Source: Candidatus Omnitrophica bacterium UBA6210 (lineage in GTDB: Bacteria > Omnitrophota > Gorgyraeia > Velamenicoccales > Velamenicoccaceae). From it: a stretch of 64,000 bases of DNA. Shown in pieces: positions 48,803 through 57,059 of the stretch. The notes under the pieces are model-generated. The model was not told where the DNA came from. It worked only from the letters and a program-made list of their open reading frames with translations, and made no database searches. The position numbers and the translations under genes were made by a program. The stretch spans positions 62,001 to 126,000 of the forward strand of contig DISM01000002.1 of assembly GCA_002421805.1 (NCBI GenBank), read 5' to 3'. Position 1 is the first letter of the stretch, and every line of letters starts with the position of its first letter.

Positions 48803-49525
48803 ATGGAGATCCGCGCACGCCAAAAAGACAACATCATCATTCTTGACCTCATAGGCCGCATTGATGTGAATGCGGCCCATTTTGTCGAATCCGTCGGCCA
48901 GTGTCTGCGCGACGGTTTTACGGACATCCTCTGCAATTTCGACCAGATCGATGCCATCGATTACATGGGCATCTCCGCTCTCGTTCTGGCATACAAGGAA
49001 GTCACCAACAGCAACGGCCGCATGAAATTCTGCCAGATCCCCGTTCACGTCAAGAATGTCCTGTCCGTCGCAGGGCTCGACCGCGTCATCGATATGTATC
49101 CGACGGAAGAAATCGCTTTGGCGGCCTTCGGCGAGGACCAGATCATAGAAAACCTTCAAAAACTTCAACTGCGCAGGCGCTTCAAACGCCTCCCGATCGA
49201 TATCAAGATCGAACTGCGGCCCAAGTATCAGAAAAACCCTGTCTGCCACAAGGCTGAGGTCGTAAACTTGAGCGGCATCGGCGCCTACATCTTCGGTTGC
49301 CAGCAATTCAGCCTTGGCGATGAATTCGTCCTCACGTTGCAACTCTCTCCAAAAGAGGCGCCTCTTGTGCTCGATGTTAAGGTCGTCTGGCTCCCCGATA
49401 AGCATATCCAACCACATCTCTATCCCGGTGTCGGCGTCGAATTCCACAAGATCTCCCAATCCGACCAACAGAGGCTCCTGGACTTTATCGAAAAGAACCT
49501 TTCCCGGATCATTTCAGAAAAATAG
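48803..49525 (+). CDS. STAS-PilZ fusion protein
   Basis: The 240-residue product has an N-terminal STAS domain (about 1-110) and a C-terminal PilZ domain (about 122-230). PilZ motifs are RRRFKRLPID and VVNLSGIGAYIF. In STAS proteins the switch is a Ser in a DSSG-type turn; here the turn reads DYMGIS, so the phosphorylated Ser is missing. The PilZ half should bind c-di-GMP. The fusion could join c-di-GMP signalling to an anti-sigma or similar partner without phosphorylation control. It lies 18 bases after the response regulator. Confidence 0.88.
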   Translation: MEIRARQKDNIIILDLIGRIDVNAAHFVESVGQCLRDGFTDILCNFDQIDAIDYMGISALVLAYKEVTNSNGRMKFCQIPVHVKNVLSVAGLDRVIDMYPTEEIALAAFGEDQIIENLQKLQLRRRFKRLPIDIKIELRPKYQKNPVCHKAEVVNLSGIGAYIFGCQQFSLGDEFVLTLQLSPKEAPLVLDVKVVWLPDKHIQPHLYPGVGVEFHKISQSDQQRLLDFIEKNLSRIISEK

Positions 49526-49589
49526 CATCACTTCTTAAAAAGGTGTCCTTGCGGGGAGAAGACGGAGACACCACGTCCCCAAGTATCGC

Positions 49590-49617
49590 TTGACAGGGTA
49601 TCCGGGGTTGCTATAAT
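49590..49617 (+). promoter_or_regulatory. Promoter of the peptidoglycan-binding lipoprotein gene
   Basis: TTGACA (49590-49595) and TATAAT (49612-49617) are separated by 16 bases with TGC before the -10 box. The leader is about 93 bases and ends with a GGAGG site before ATG 49717. Confidence 0.75.
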
Positions 49618-49716
49618 CAGCCTTAACTCACTGAAAACAAAGCCGTTGCCCCGAAGGGCCCCTTATTCACCCTCGAGAGCAGCTTAGAACATGTTGCACA
49701 TCCTAATGGAGGCGTC

Positions 49717-50166
49717 ATGAAAACAGGTCTGGTGATCGCAGGGATATTCCTCTTCTTGTCCGGCTGCAAAACCATGGAAGCGCAGCCTGTGGAACGAAAC
49801 ACCGAGACGACAGCATCAACGACCTCTTCTGTCCCTGTCTCTTCCAATACTTCGTCTTCCTCTTCAATCGCCCCATCTTCTTCAGAGATGGAAATGCCCC
49901 GAGGGAGTTCCCAGAACGCCGCCATAGCTCCAGAGGTGACCGAGCCGGCAGCCGTCGTCCCGGAAAAACCAACGAAAAAAGATATCCAGACCGCTTTAAA
50001 GAACGCCGGCTATTATGCGGGCGAAATAGACGGAAAGTTCGGTCCGAAAACGAAAAAGGCCGTTGAGGAATTTCAGGCAGCCAACAGCCTGTCCGTCGAT
50101 GGAGTCGTCGGGCCGCTCACCTGGAACCTCCTGAAAAAATATCTTAATCTCGAAACACAGCCATAG
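49717..50166 (+). CDS. Lipoprotein with peptidoglycan-binding domain
   Basis: The 149-residue lipoprotein has a lipobox ending FLSGC (Cys17), a Ser/Thr-rich linker of about 55 residues and a C-terminal PG_binding_1 domain: KKDIQTALKNAGYYAGEIDG, then KFGPKTKKAVEEFQAANSL and DGVVGPLTWNLL. It would tether the outer membrane or another component to peptidoglycan. It has its own promoter and a strong ribosome-binding site. The following gene also binds peptidoglycan. Confidence 0.9.
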   Translation: MKTGLVIAGIFLFLSGCKTMEAQPVERNTETTASTTSSVPVSSNTSSSSSIAPSSSEMEMPRGSSQNAAIAPEVTEPAAVVPEKPTKKDIQTALKNAGYYAGEIDGKFGPKTKKAVEEFQAANSLSVDGVVGPLTWNLLKKYLNLETQP

Positions 50167-50198
50167 GCATCTTTAAGCTATCAAAAGGAGAGGTGGTC

Positions 50199-51194
50199 AT
50201 GTTTACCAGCACATTTCTTAAAAAGACGGGCCTGAGGGCCTGTCTTGTCCTGCTCGGTTGCGCGATCCTGTCCGCTTACGGCACAGCCGCAGCTTCCAAC
50301 AAGGAAGAAAAAAGAAAAACAGAGATACAAAACACGCAGGAAGAATTCAATTGGTGGCCGACGGACGCAAAGCCGGAACCCGTCAAAGACGCCGATCGCG
50401 GCGGTTACTGGTGGTGGCCGACCCAACCGGGCCAGGTAGGCCCGCTTTGGGGCAATCGCGGTTATGTCTACGTCTACAAGATCATTTATGATTATAAATC
50501 GGATGAATTGCCTGCGCCCAAACCGCAGGAACTCAGGCCTTCTCTGATCATTAAAAAGATCATCAAGAACGTCAAGATCTATTTTGACTACAACAAAAGC
50601 ACAATCCGGGAAGACGCGGCCACCATCCTGAAAGATGCCGCACAGACCCTCCGGCGCAACCCCGAGTCCGACATCCTCGTCACGGGTAATTGCGACACGC
50701 GCGGATCTGAGTCCTATAATGAGAAGCTCGGCCGTAAAAGGGCGGAGGCCGTGCAGAACTTTCTCATCGGTCAAGGAGTAGATGAAGCACGGGTCCGGAT
50801 CATCAGCCGCGGCAAGCTTGATGCCGTGGCGCCTGTCACGGACATCGTCGGTATGCAAAAAGACCGCAATGCGCAATTCATGATCGCAGAGGTCGAAGAA
50901 GTCATGATCCCTTACCAGGGAGAGGCGGCGAACGAACCCGTTTCGCAAGGACAGCTCCTGGCAGAAGAGGGATCCCGGGAAAACAAGGTCGTCGAGAAAG
51001 AGACCGTGGAAAGCGCTGTGCAGGTCGCAACCAAAGAATACACCATCAAAAAGAATGACTCTCTCTGGTCTATCGCCAAGGCGGAACTCGGCAGCGGCCA
51101 CAGATGGAAATACCTCTACGAGATCAATAAAGACCGCATCAAGAATCCCAACAAACTGAAGGTAGGCACAAAGATCGTCATTCCCGTCGAATAA
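50199..51194 (+). CDS. OmpA-LysM cell-envelope protein
   Basis: The product has a signal sequence, a Trp-rich region (FNWWPTDAKP and YWWWPTQPG), a central OmpA-like domain (about 125-240, VKIYFDYNKSTIREDAATIL and GNCDTRGSESYNEKLGRKRA) and a C-terminal LysM domain (about 280-331, YTIKKNDSLWSIAKAEL). Both modules bind peptidoglycan, an unusual pairing in one protein. ATG 50199 is preferred over GTG 50193 because of the AAAGGAGAGG spacing. It ends before a 14-pair hairpin at 51206-51237. Confidence 0.9.
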   Translation: MFTSTFLKKTGLRACLVLLGCAILSAYGTAAASNKEEKRKTEIQNTQEEFNWWPTDAKPEPVKDADRGGYWWWPTQPGQVGPLWGNRGYVYVYKIIYDYKSDELPAPKPQELRPSLIIKKIIKNVKIYFDYNKSTIREDAATILKDAAQTLRRNPESDILVTGNCDTRGSESYNEKLGRKRAEAVQNFLIGQGVDEARVRIISRGKLDAVAPVTDIVGMQKDRNAQFMIAEVEEVMIPYQGEAANEPVSQGQLLAEEGSRENKVVEKETVESAVQVATKEYTIKKNDSLWSIAKAELGSGHRWKYLYEINKDRIKNPNKLKVGTKIVIPVE

Positions 51195-51205
51195 GACGTA
51201 AAGCC

Positions 51206-51237
51206 CCCCATCGGGGAAGACCGCTTCCCCGATGGGG
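51206..51237 (+). terminator. Perfect 14-pair hairpin after the OmpA-LysM gene
   Basis: CCCCATCGGGGAAG (51206-51219) and CTTCCCCGATGGGG (51224-51237) pair perfectly around ACCG. No uridine tract follows, so termination is uncertain, but the stem is strong. Confidence 0.65.
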
Positions 51238-51350
51238 ATCAACCTGAACAACATGGGCATATCCAAAACCCTGTGGGACCGATGCCGGGCCATTGAGCTC
51301 AAACGACGGACAGCGCAAACTGATAAAAACGCTGTCGGAACAAAAAAAAT

Positions 51351-52292
51351 CTGGTTTTTATCCTCACGGACCGCTGTAATTTTTCCTGCCGCCATTGTTT
51401 CAGAAGCCCCGATAGAAAAGACGATCTAGACCTTGCATTAGCCAAAAGGATCATAAAAGAATCCCACCGTTTCGGGTTCCGGCACGTCGCCATCACAGGG
51501 GGCGAGCCGCTCTTATATCCTCACCTGCCCGAACTGCTGGAAGACATCTGCGCCAACCATAACACCTTTTCGATCGTCTCTAACGGCTCTCTCTTTGCCG
51601 AATATCTGGATACCCTCAAAACCTATCGCAGGAACATGTCTTATATCGCCTTCAGCCTCGAAAGCAGCGATCCCTGTCAGCACGATCATGTCCGTCAAAA
51701 AGGTTCCTATGAAAAACTCATAGAGGCGTTTTCTCATTGCCGGCGGGCCAAGATCCCTTTCAGGATCGTCACGGCCGTCAGCACAGCCAACTTCGAGCAA
51801 CTCTTCGATATCGCCCTTCTGAGCCGTAAACAAGGAGCGCAACGACTCATCCTGTCGACAATCTTGCCGTGTCCGCATGCGCAAGATAATCAATACGTCC
51901 TGGACCCACAGCAGCGGAATGAACTGTTTTTAACCAGTGCCGCCCTCTCGAAGATCGCCGGCATCCCCATTGGCATAGCCGCAGATATCCGCACCTCGGA
52001 CCCGATCCGGATGTGCGTGCCCCTTAACTTCAACGAAATCACCGTCAACGCCAGGGGAGAGATGGTGCAATGTTGTGAGCTGGCAAATTTTGATAATGAG
52101 GACATCCGAAGGTTCTCCTTTGTCTGCTCCCTGAAAGACAGAACGTTCGCGCAGGCGCTTGAGATCTGTTCCCATCGGCTCTCGGACCTGGAACAAAGCC
52201 GTATCAAAGACCTCCAGAACGCGAAAGACCCGAACCACGTCGACGCCAACAGCTGTTTTTACTGCGTTCACAAACTGGGGGCGAAGGGTTGA
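51351..52292 (+). CDS. Radical SAM protein with SPASM-like tail; start unclear, possible frameshift
   Basis: From 51327 the frame is open and encodes FILTDRCNFSCRHCF (radical SAM CxxxCxxC), ITGGEPLLYP, SNGS and a C-terminal cysteine group (VQCCELANF and CFYC). No ATG, GTG or TTG lies between the stop at 51324-51326 and ATG 51636, which is after the motif; I give CTG 51351 as a placeholder. An eight-adenine run at 51342-51349 precedes it, and frames on the other side could supply a start (TTG 51293) if one base is skipped. This is either a frameshift, a sequence error, or a non-standard start. Confidence 0.7.
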   Translation: MVFILTDRCNFSCRHCFRSPDRKDDLDLALAKRIIKESHRFGFRHVAITGGEPLLYPHLPELLEDICANHNTFSIVSNGSLFAEYLDTLKTYRRNMSYIAFSLESSDPCQHDHVRQKGSYEKLIEAFSHCRRAKIPFRIVTAVSTANFEQLFDIALLSRKQGAQRLILSTILPCPHAQDNQYVLDPQQRNELFLTSAALSKIAGIPIGIAADIRTSDPIRMCVPLNFNEITVNARGEMVQCCELANFDNEDIRRFSFVCSLKDRTFAQALEICSHRLSDLEQSRIKDLQNAKDPNHVDANSCFYCVHKLGAKG

Positions 52293-52299
52293 CGCACCC

Positions 52300-52788
52300 A
52301 TGACATCTGACAGTCTTATTTACGGATTGAGCGTCCTGTTTTTTGCCTCGATCGTCTTCTGGGCTGTCTCAGCCTATGCTGAAATGATAATCTATAGAGC
52401 CGTTCAGGAAGCTTCACGGTTGATCCAAGGCATTCTGAAAACGCACCGCGAAGCCGGCGAAGAGGGACCCACAGATTACTCTATTGTCGAAGGCCGTTAC
52501 AAGAACCGGGCGATGATCTGCCGCATCAACAGGATCGCTGCCCGTTCCTGGTGGAATTTCAAACTCGATCTTCATTGCCACGTCGAGCCTTTGCGGACGC
52601 CCGCGCAAGACAAGGCGTGGTCCTCCAAACCTCTGGGACACGCCGATGATGTTTATTATCCAGCCACATCCACAACCTTTGTCCGGTCTTTCGGTCCCAG
52701 TGAAAAACTTTCCAAAAACGACGTCTTAAACATATTCGAAGACCTCACGAAAGCCGCCGAGATCATAGAGAACCAGGAACCTGTCTGA
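52300..52788 (+). CDS. Hypothetical single-pass membrane protein
   Basis: The 162-residue product has one N-terminal membrane helix (about 7-28) and a soluble domain of about 125 residues with a Trp/His-rich centre (SWWNFKLDLHCHVEP). It does not resemble a known enzyme. The start at ATG 52300 is chosen because an upstream extension would overlap the radical SAM gene. The gene pair may be coexpressed. Confidence 0.7.
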   Translation: MTSDSLIYGLSVLFFASIVFWAVSAYAEMIIYRAVQEASRLIQGILKTHREAGEEGPTDYSIVEGRYKNRAMICRINRIAARSWWNFKLDLHCHVEPLRTPAQDKAWSSKPLGHADDVYYPATSTTFVRSFGPSEKLSKNDVLNIFEDLTKAAEIIENQEPV

Positions 52789-52812
52789 AGAATGGATTCC
52801 GACTCGATGCCG

Positions 52813-52821
52813 TGTTATAAT
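52813..52821 (+). promoter_or_regulatory. Extended -10 promoter of a leaderless gluzincin mRNA
   Basis: TGT-TATAAT ends six bases before GTG 52828. No -35 box is convincing and no ribosome-binding site follows. Confidence 0.55.
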
Positions 52822-52827
52822 ATGTTT

Positions 52828-53718
52828 GTGTCCAGACAACTCCCGCATCTCCCCAGAGGCCTTTGGAAGCCAGCACGCATCCTTGCAGCCGCGGGACTAT
52901 TGTTTTTCTTCTCTGCAACGGCAAAACCCCTCCTGGCCCAGGATTGGCAAACGGTCAAAAGCGAACATTTCCTCGTTTTCCATCAGGGGAGTGAGAATTT
53001 TGCACAAAAGGTCGCCAATAAAGCCGAGCAGTATTATCAGTCGATCGCCTACGATATAGGTTATGCCCGTTATTCCAAATTCTGGAGCTGGGAAAATCGC
53101 GTTAAGATCTACATCTACCCGGACAAACCGGCTTATCTGACGAATACAGGAAGCCCTGAATGGACGGAAGGCTTGGCGGATTACAAAAACCGCAGCATCG
53201 CCAGCTACGCCGGCAGCGAGAATTTTACGGAAAACGTCCTGCCTCACGAACTCGCCCATCTGATCTTCCGTGACTTTGTCGGGTTCGAAGGCGATATCCC
53301 CTTGTGGCTCGATGAAGGCATCGCTCAATGGTGGACAACAGGGAGCAAGAACCAATCCATCCAGACGATCGCCAAACAACTCTACGCACGGGACGCTATC
53401 TTGTCGATCAAGGACATAACGAACTTCAGGATACCAAAGGCCCTGCAACTCAAGTATGTGGAAAAGGTCCAGACAAAAGACGGTTCGCCGGCCATCCTTA
53501 TTTTGACGCCGGAACAACTCATCAACACCTTCTATCTGCAATCCGCGTCCCTGGTCGGTTTCATGAGAGAACGCTACGGCCAAGACCGGTTCGCCAGATT
53601 CTGCCGTGAGTTACGCGACGGAAAAACCATGGATAAGGCCCTTCAAGCCGTCTATGCTGATTACTTCAGAGACCTACAGGGCCTTGAAAAGGCATGGCGC
53701 GAATATCTTGCCGCCTAA
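52828..53718 (+). CDS. Secreted gluzincin-type metalloprotease (peptidase MA-like)
   Basis: The 296-residue product has a signal peptide (about 1-37) and a zinc peptidase domain with HELAH (140-144) followed by WLDEGIAQWW, in which Glu163 is the third ligand; this is the gluzincin pattern. The start is taken as GTG 52828, six bases after an extended -10 box; ATG 52822 is the alternative. It would act outside the cytoplasm on proteins or peptides. Confidence 0.85.
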   Translation: MSRQLPHLPRGLWKPARILAAAGLLFFFSATAKPLLAQDWQTVKSEHFLVFHQGSENFAQKVANKAEQYYQSIAYDIGYARYSKFWSWENRVKIYIYPDKPAYLTNTGSPEWTEGLADYKNRSIASYAGSENFTENVLPHELAHLIFRDFVGFEGDIPLWLDEGIAQWWTTGSKNQSIQTIAKQLYARDAILSIKDITNFRIPKALQLKYVEKVQTKDGSPAILILTPEQLINTFYLQSASLVGFMRERYGQDRFARFCRELRDGKTMDKALQAVYADYFRDLQGLEKAWREYLAA

Positions 53719-53794
53719 GACGGCCCTTCATCATACCTTCTGATTGCGTTTTTAGAAAACTCTCGACCGGCTCGTCCCGCCCGGAGACAAAAGA

Positions 53795-55414
53795 ATGAAA
53801 AATGAGCATTTGGCCGACGGCGTCTTGTTCACGGATTTCTACCAGCTCACCATGGCCCAGCTTTACTATCGCACCGGGCTTTACAAAAAATCAGCCCAGT
53901 TCGATTACTCGTTTCGCCATTACCCCGATTACGGCGAGCACCGGGCAGGATACTGCATTCACGCAGGACTTGAAAACTTCCTGAGATGGATGGAAAAATC
54001 CCGCTTTGGCAAAGAAGAACTGCGATATCTGCGCGCCCTAAAAGGGAGGACAGAACATCGGCTGTTCGCGGATGATTTTCTGGGATGGCTGAAAAACAAC
54101 GGAGGTTTTGAAGGAATCTCGATCGCCGCAATCCCAGAAGGCCGGGTCGTCCATCCAGCCGTCCCGCTTGTCACCGTTAAAGGGCCTCTCGTCCCAGCGC
54201 AGATATTGGAATCATCCCTTTTAAACCACATCAATTTCCAGACATTGATCGCAACCAAAGCCTGTCGCATCAAAGAATCCGGATGTCGGCAGACCATGAT
54301 CGACTTCGGCATGCGCAGGGCTCAGGGACAGGGAGCCAATGCCGCCACGCGCGCCGCTCTCATCGGAGGGGCCGATTTCTCCTCGAACACCGGAACATCC
54401 TGCCTCCTCGGATATCCGCCGAAAGGAACTCACGCCCACAGCATGGTCCAGGCTTTTATGGCCCTGGGGACAGGAGGGGAACTGGCTGCGTTTCGCGCCT
54501 ATGCGGATATCTATCCCGATGACTGTCTCCTATTGGTCGATACCATCGACACGCTGAAAAGCGGCATACCGAACGCCGTCAAGGTCTTTGATGAGCTCAA
54601 AAGAAAGGGCCACAAACCCATTGGGGTCAGGCTGGATTCTGGAGATCTGGCCTATCTGGCCATCCGGTCCGCCAAGATGCTCGACGAAGCCGGATTCCCG
54701 GATACAACGATCGTCCTTTCCAACCAGCTGGATGAAATGGTCATTTGGCAAATCATCGCACAGATCCGGCAGGAGGCCGGCGCCTATGGCGTGAATCCGG
54801 AACGCCTCATTGCGCGGCTGAGCTACGGAGTAGGCACACGGCTTGTCACATCATACGGGGATGCAGCCCTGGACGGTGTCTACAAACTGGCGGCGATCAA
54901 AGATGGAGCACGATGGAAAGCCGCCATCAAACTATCAGAAGCGCCGGAAAAAATCATCAATCCCGGCGGCAAATCCGTCTGGCGTGTCTATGATGCAAGG
55001 GGTAAGGCGTTCGCGGACTACGTGACCCTTCAAGACGAAGACCCGCGTAAAGAAAAGGTCCTTTTCCTGCACCACCCGACAGAAGAACAAATCCAGGAAA
55101 CGATCCGCGCTTGCGACATTTCCAAGATAGAACCTCTGCTGACCGACGTTCTCAAGGACGGCCGACGAGTCTGCCATCAGCCGACCATCGAAGAGATGCG
55201 CCGGGTCCGCCAGGGCGACATCGACAGGCTCGACCCCGGCGTCAGACGCCTCATCAACCCGCATCGATATCACGTCTCGTTGAGCCAAAGACTCTGGGAC
55301 CTCAAACAACAGCTCATCCGCCAGCAAAAAACTAAAACCCCGACAAGGAAAAAACGCCGTCAGGCCCTCCTAAAAGGCCGCCCGGAAACATCAAAAGGGA
55401 GGAAGATAATATGA
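53795..55414 (+). CDS. pncB: Nicotinate phosphoribosyltransferase
   Basis: PncB makes nicotinate mononucleotide from nicotinate and PRPP in NAD salvage. The 539-residue product has the family segments FTDFYQLTMAQLYYRTG, DFGMRRAQG, GGADFSSNTGTSCLLGYPP, GTHAHSMVQAF and VRLDSGDLAYLA. A GGAGA site precedes the ATG. The last 60 or so residues are basic and beyond the family core. It overlaps the Tpx-PCD gene by 4 bases. Confidence 0.95.
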   Translation: MKNEHLADGVLFTDFYQLTMAQLYYRTGLYKKSAQFDYSFRHYPDYGEHRAGYCIHAGLENFLRWMEKSRFGKEELRYLRALKGRTEHRLFADDFLGWLKNNGGFEGISIAAIPEGRVVHPAVPLVTVKGPLVPAQILESSLLNHINFQTLIATKACRIKESGCRQTMIDFGMRRAQGQGANAATRAALIGGADFSSNTGTSCLLGYPPKGTHAHSMVQAFMALGTGGELAAFRAYADIYPDDCLLLVDTIDTLKSGIPNAVKVFDELKRKGHKPIGVRLDSGDLAYLAIRSAKMLDEAGFPDTTIVLSNQLDEMVIWQIIAQIRQEAGAYGVNPERLIARLSYGVGTRLVTSYGDAALDGVYKLAAIKDGARWKAAIKLSEAPEKIINPGGKSVWRVYDARGKAFADYVTLQDEDPRKEKVLFLHHPTEEQIQETIRACDISKIEPLLTDVLKDGRRVCHQPTIEEMRRVRQGDIDRLDPGVRRLINPHRYHVSLSQRLWDLKQQLIRQQKTKTPTRKKRRQALLKGRPETSKGRKII

Positions 55415-56265
55415 ATAAAACGATCACCTTCAAAGGCACAACCTTGACCCTGCAAGGCCGGACACCCCAAGAAAGTTCTATCGCTCCGGACTTCAAACTG
55501 ACGAACCAGGAACTCGAAGACGTCGACCTTTCCCGATACGGGAACAAAACGAAGGTCCTGACAACTTTCCTCTCGCTGGATACGCCTGTCTGTGAAATGC
55601 AGGTCATAGAATTCAACAAGAAAGCTGCAGAATTATCCGAAGATGTCGTCATCATTGCCATCAGCAACGACCTTCCTTTTGCCCAGAAAAGATTTTGTCA
55701 GGCCCATGCGATCTCGCAAATCGAGGTCCTGTCCGATTACCGTTACGGATCCTTCGGCTTCCACTACGGCCTCCACATCAAAGAACTAAACCTCCTGGCT
55801 CGCGCAGTCATGATCGTCGACAAGAACAACATCCTGCGCTATGCACAGATTGTCGCGGAAGCGACACACCCGCCGGATTATGCTGCCGCGCTCAAAAAAC
55901 TCGACGATATCCTTAACCATCCCGCTCCTGCGGCCGCTGCGCAAACAGCCCCTCATTGCGTTCCCTGCCAGGCAGGAACGCCTCCCCTGAAGGAAGACGA
56001 GGTAAAACAGCGACTGGCAAAACAGGAGGGATGGATAACCTTGGATGCCAAAAAAATAGAAAAGACATTCAAAAGAAAAACCTTCATGGAAATAAAAGAT
56101 CTCGTTGACCAGATCGCAAACGCATGCGAAGCAGAAGGCCATCACCCGACGCTGACATGGACCTATCATACGCTTAAAGTCACTCTGACCACGCACGCCT
56201 CCGGCGGACTGACGAACAATGATTTCATCATCGCCGGCATCGTAGACGATCTGGCAGCGGCATAG
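55411..56265 (+). CDS. Thiol peroxidase fused to pterin-4a-carbinolamine dehydratase
   Basis: The 284-residue protein joins two complete domains. Residues 1-168 form a Tpx-type peroxiredoxin: peroxidatic Cys61 in LDTPVCEMQ and resolving Cys96 in DLPFAQKRFC. An Ala/Pro linker (170-180) leads to a pterin-4a-carbinolamine dehydratase domain (about 182-280) that keeps its N-terminal CVPCQAG motif, the GHHP active-site residues (His243, His244) and a downstream histidine in LTTHASGG. I do not know this fusion. No aromatic amino-acid hydroxylase is in the window. The start overlaps pncB as ATGA. Confidence 0.9.
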   Translation: MNKTITFKGTTLTLQGRTPQESSIAPDFKLTNQELEDVDLSRYGNKTKVLTTFLSLDTPVCEMQVIEFNKKAAELSEDVVIIAISNDLPFAQKRFCQAHAISQIEVLSDYRYGSFGFHYGLHIKELNLLARAVMIVDKNNILRYAQIVAEATHPPDYAAALKKLDDILNHPAPAAAAQTAPHCVPCQAGTPPLKEDEVKQRLAKQEGWITLDAKKIEKTFKRKTFMEIKDLVDQIANACEAEGHHPTLTWTYHTLKVTLTTHASGGLTNNDFIIAGIVDDLAAA

Positions 56266-56279
56266 TCCCTTGATGCCTC

Positions 56280-57050
56280 ATGTTCCCCCATCTGCAAAAA
56301 AAACGAAGCACCGCCAGATACATAGCCTTGAACCTGGAAGGCCTGCCCGAGATCACCTTGATCCCCAGCCGCGGCCGCAGGAAAACAATCTCCCTCTGTA
56401 TCCACGATAACGGCCGGATCACGCTACGCTTCCCGGCCCGCCTCGGTATCGGGCGGGCGACAGATTTCATCCGATCGAAGACGAAGTGGCTGGAGAAAAA
56501 ACTCCTGGCATTCCGGTCAAACTCGCAGGTACAGGAAACAGATGATTTTTACGAAGGAAAACCTATCCCTTATCTGGGGAGGTACTTTCCGTTGAGCTGG
56601 AACCTTCCGCAAGAGGGAGGCGCCGCCGGACGACAGCTCGTCTTCACCGGCGAAAAATTCATCCTGCCGGCGCATCTCAAAGGCTCCGCCGAAGAGTTAT
56701 TCCTGTCCTGGTACAAGAAAGCCGCTTCGGACGTCCTGATGCCGACAGTAACGCATTACAGCGCCCTGATGCATGCCGTCCCCAAAAACATCAGGATATC
56801 CTCGGCCCGAAGCCGATGGGGATCCTGTTCCGCCAAAGACACACTGAGCTTTTCGTGGCGCATTGCCTTCTTGCCGCAGGACATCATCGATTATATCGTC
56901 GTTCACGAACTGGCGCATCTGACGCATAAAAACCACAGCCGCGCCTTCTGGGACACCGTCGGAAACTTTATCCACGGCTACCGAACCAAAAACAAATGGC
57001 TCAGAAACTACCGCTGCCGCGGGCCTGCTTGGAAAATCAAAAAAAATTAA
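56280..57050 (+). CDS. YgjP-like zinc metallopeptidase (M48/DUF45 family)
   Basis: The 256-residue product has SRGRRKTISLCIHDNGRITL at the N-terminus and the motif VVHELAHLTHKNHSRAFW near residue 207 (His209, Glu210, His213; His219). It is a predicted cytoplasmic zinc peptidase of the YgjP/DUF45 type. The substrate is unknown. The gene ends ahead of the MscS-trehalose operon promoter. Confidence 0.88.
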   Translation: MFPHLQKKRSTARYIALNLEGLPEITLIPSRGRRKTISLCIHDNGRITLRFPARLGIGRATDFIRSKTKWLEKKLLAFRSNSQVQETDDFYEGKPIPYLGRYFPLSWNLPQEGGAAGRQLVFTGEKFILPAHLKGSAEELFLSWYKKAASDVLMPTVTHYSALMHAVPKNIRISSARSRWGSCSAKDTLSFSWRIAFLPQDIIDYIVVHELAHLTHKNHSRAFWDTVGNFIHGYRTKNKWLRNYRCRGPAWKIKKN

Positions 57051-57059
57051 AATCGTCTC

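Noticed and set aside
50181..51395. A 404-codon - strand open frame
   Set aside because: It is antisense to the OmpA-LysM gene, has no motif, and arises from third-position GC bias. The same applies to long antisense frames at 1422-2186, 20540-21457 and 31830-32822.
51232..51429. A 65-codon frame before the radical SAM gene
   Set aside because: Its ATG lies inside the right arm of the 14-pair hairpin at 51206-51237 and the frame has no recognisable domain.
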